A DNA stretch of 7,723 nucleotides from Rhodospirillales bacterium (GTDB taxonomy: Bacteria > Pseudomonadota > Alphaproteobacteria > JAREAF01), in assembly GCA_029240475.1 (NCBI GenBank), contig JAREAF010000125.1, positions 1 to 7,723 on the forward strand. The letters are read 5' to 3'. Positions within the stretch are counted from its first letter, which is position 1, and the number at the start of each line of letters is the position of its first letter. The position numbers and the translations under genes are program-made. Positions 6,195 through 7,723 of this stretch are shown here, piece after piece. Below the pieces are notes generated by a model. That model searched no databases and was not told the origin of the DNA. It saw only the letters and a list, made by a program, of their open reading frames with translations.

Positions 6195-6860
6195 ATGGTC
6201 AACACCTTTCGTGCTTCTATCGTTGCAGCGTCATGCGCGCTTGCGGTCGCGACCTTTGGACCGTTCGAAGCGGTTCACGCCCATCAGGATCACAGCACAG
6301 CAGCCAAACGGCCTGTGAGAAGCGCAAAGGCGTCGCAGACGGCCGCAGCGCTGCGGGATCTCTGGATTGGTCACATCTTCTGGGTGCGCAACGTATCGCT
6401 CGCGACGCTCAACAAGGACGATGACGCGGCCAAGGCGGCGGAGCAGCAGGCCGTCGCCAATGCTCGATCCATTGCCGCAGCGATCGAGCCCTTCTACGGC
6501 GCTGCTGCCAAGGAGAAGCTGTTTGAGCTGCTCGCGGGTCACTACGGCGCTGTAAAGGCCTATCTCCTCGCCACAGCAGCCGGGGACCCTGCGGGCCAGT
6601 CAAAAGCCACGGAAACGCTGACGTTGAACGCAGAGGAGATCGCAGCCTTCTTGAGCAAGGCCAACCCGAACCTCCCGAAGGAAGCGGTCAACGGGCTTCT
6701 CCTTGCCCATGGCGGTCATCACATCCAGCAGATCCAGGAGCTCAGAGCGCGGAACTACGGGGCCGAGGCGAAGACCTGGGAGGAGATGAAGAAGCACATG
6801 TATCAGATCGCCGATACAATGACCGACGCGTTGGCAAAGCAGTTCGCAAAGAAGTTCTGA
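6195..6860 (+). CDS. Exported helical protein of unknown function
   Basis: This 221-residue protein has a signal peptide: R6, then a hydrophobic run from about 8 to 24, and a likely signal peptidase cut after VHA (residue 29), leaving HQDHS at the mature N-terminus. The mature part appears almost wholly helical. It contains LRDLWIGHIFWVRN, then PFYGAAAKEKLFELLAGHYG, then NAEEIAAFLSKANPN, and ends QFAKKF. This layout resembles an uncharacterised family of short helical proteins, common in Firmicutes, with an LWxxHxxWTR start and a QFPEKF-like end; that comparison is from memory. Conserved His residues (LWIGH, LLAGH, LLAHGGHH) could bind metal or heme, but this is speculation. AGGAG (6184-6188) sets the ATG at 6195 rather than the in-frame TTG at 6180. 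The gene has its own ECF-type promoter and is followed by a strong hairpin. Confidence 0.82.
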   Translation: MVNTFRASIVAASCALAVATFGPFEAVHAHQDHSTAAKRPVRSAKASQTAAALRDLWIGHIFWVRNVSLATLNKDDDAAKAAEQQAVANARSIAAAIEPFYGAAAKEKLFELLAGHYGAVKAYLLATAAGDPAGQSKATETLTLNAEEIAAFLSKANPNLPKEAVNGLLLAHGGHHIQQIQELRARNYGAEAKTWEEMKKHMYQIADTMTDALAKQFAKKF

Positions 6861-6909
6861 CCGGCGGAGATGGGGTGGACGGGACGACGTCCACTCCTCA
6901 TTTCGCCGG
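6861..6909 (+). terminator. Hairpin terminator after the exported protein gene
   Basis: Directly after the stop codon, GGGGTGGACG (6872-6881) pairs with CGTCCACTCC (6888-6897) over 10 base pairs with one G-U, around the loop GGACGA. An outer stem CCGGCG (6861-6866) pairs with CGCCGG (6904-6909). The short run TCATTT lies between the two right arms. There is no long U tract, so termination may be weak or Rho-assisted; the hairpin could also protect the 3' end of the mRNA. Confidence 0.65.
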
Positions 6910-7285
6910 ACCGGCCTCCGTTCGGCACGGCCTCGGCAACTAGCGGCGTTCGGCTCATCTGAGGAAGCTTGCGGAACCTCCCCGCGGCACCACAACGAAT
7001 AATTGTTGGACGACAGCCGCAAGAAACCCTGCAGCAGGCGCGACCATCATCGGATTCGGGGCAGAACCAGCAAGCAGCAAGGAATTTGTTGGTAAGCTGC
7101 AATAGAATTCGCTTTCCCAGCCGTGGCGTTTGATTCTTTCATGCCCCGATCGACATGCCGCATGTTGGCATTGCCAATCGGCTCGAACCTCGTCGGTCAG
7201 ACCTGGAGCGGTCAGCCTGCTGCGCGGTCGTAGACAGAACAGAGCCGGCGCCTGCTCGACGGACGCTCTTTACTGAAGGCTCTTG
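6910..7285. other. Non-coding stretch before the broken LysR gene
   Basis: No coding region is supported here on either strand. It holds a LysR-box-like palindrome at 7165-7177. It also has a lone GGAAC at 6973-6977 followed by CAACGAA after 15 bases, a poor match to the ECF motif used elsewhere, and an AT-rich imperfect dyad around 6994-7007. LysR regulators are often divergent from a target gene, but no minus-strand target can be recognised here. Confidence 0.5.
7165..7177. promoter_or_regulatory. Candidate LysR-type binding site (T-N11-A)
   Basis: TTGGCATTGCCAA is a perfect palindrome about one base, with 6-base arms. It fits the T-N11-A pattern recognised by LysR-type regulators. It lies about 108 bases upstream of the lysR start, within the usual range for an autoregulatory site. 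The only regulator seen nearby is the broken one at 7286. Confidence 0.5.
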
Positions 7286-7723
7286 ATGGACATCGAGCTC
7301 GCGCGAACCTTTTTGGCGATCGTGGAGGCGGGCAGCTTTGTCCGGGCGGCGGAGCGGCTGAACGTCACGCAGACCACCGTCAGCGCGCGCGTGCGCTCGC
7401 TGGAGGAACAACTGCGCCGGCCCGTGTTCGTCCGCAACAAGTCCGGGGCCAGCCTCACCGCAGCGGGCGAGGAATTCCTCCGCTTCGCACCGACTCTCGT
7501 GCAGGTCTGGGAGCGGGCGCGGCACGAGGTCGCCATTCCGGTCGGTGGGCGGTGCTCGCCGTCGGCGGCGAGCTCAGCCTCTGGAATCCGCTGCTCCTCG
7601 CCTGGATGGTGTGGATGAGGAAGAATGCGGAGGACGTGGCGCTCCGGGCCCAGGTAGGCGTTCCGGACGGGGTACTGAGGGTGGTGGCCGACTGCGTTCT
7701 TGTCATGGGGGTCGTCTATGCGC
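7286..7723 (+). pseudogene. LysR-type transcriptional regulator, frameshifted and cut by the window edge
   Basis: The first 85 or so residues are a typical LysR DNA-binding domain: MDIELARTFLAIVEAGSF, then the helix-turn-helix RAAERLNVTQTTVSARVRSLEEQL, then FVRNKSGASLTAAGEEFL. A linker helix (LVQVWERARHEVAIP) follows. After GGTGG near 7545-7549 the family-like sequence jumps frame: AVLAVGGELSLWNPLLLAWM starts at 7549 and stays open to the right edge. The original frame runs into a stop at 7616-7618 after unrelated Ser/Cys-rich residues. A loss of one (or four) bases explains this. The second part is also drifting: where relatives read roughly QVAEGVLDIAVLYA, this one reads VVADCVLVMGVVYA. That supports true decay over a sequencing error. 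GAAGG (7275-7279) lies 6 bases before the ATG. A truncated DNA-binding product of 110 residues could still be made. Confidence 0.82.

Noticed and set aside
6973..6999. GGAAC at 6973-6977 as an ECF promoter for the lysR gene
   Set aside because: The best -10 match, CAACGAA, needs a 15-base spacer and differs at two of seven positions. It also lies about 290 bases from the lysR start.
1..7723. CRISPR arrays, tRNA or rRNA genes, insertion sequences
   Set aside because: No regularly spaced direct repeats, tRNA-like folds, rRNA sequence, transposase motifs or terminal inverted repeats were seen.

Overview
The window is GC-rich DNA with strong GGAGG-type ribosome binding sites. Its gene content (Rieske/FAD-type oxidoreductase, GH1-like protein, ECF sigma factor, LysR regulator) and GGAAC-type promoters suggest an alphaproteobacterium, probably Hyphomicrobiales (Rhizobiales). 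That assignment is inference from gene style and was not checked by a search.

Layout. (1) 1-351, minus strand: the N-terminal Rieske [2Fe-2S] domain of an oxidoreductase that runs off the left edge. (2) 352-1016: a long leader and promoter region with no recognisable gene. (3) 1017-3324, plus strand: a two-gene unit, a membrane domain fused to a GH1-type glycosidase-like domain, followed by an overlapping small membrane protein that resembles the first protein's membrane part. (4) 3443-4195, minus strand: a pteridine-reductase/FolM-type SDR, divergent from (5) 4318-5691, plus strand: GTP cyclohydrolase I (folE) followed by an ECF sigma factor. (6) 5735-6053: what looks like a frameshifted remnant of a pterin-4a-carbinolamine dehydratase (phhB). 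(7) 6195-6860: an exported helical protein of unknown function, followed by a strong hairpin. (8) 6861-7285: a non-coding stretch holding a LysR-box-like palindrome. (9) 7286 to the right edge: a LysR regulator broken by a frameshift.

The most interesting signal is a repeated promoter-like motif, GGAAC-N16-CATCCAA. It occurs with exactly 16 bases of spacing in front of four transcription units: the Rieske gene, the SDR (first base of the -35 changed), folE-sigma, and the exported protein. A variant, GGAAC-N16-CGTCTAA, precedes the glycosidase unit. Every intact transcription unit therefore appears to share one ECF-type promoter, and an ECF sigma gene sits in the middle, behind one of those promoters. 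The simplest reading is a compact regulon, perhaps self-activating or tied to the general stress response.

The pterin genes (folE, the folM-like SDR and the phhB remnant) suggest inducible synthesis, and formerly recycling, of a reduced pterin cofactor. No aromatic amino acid hydroxylase or other pterin user lies in the window.
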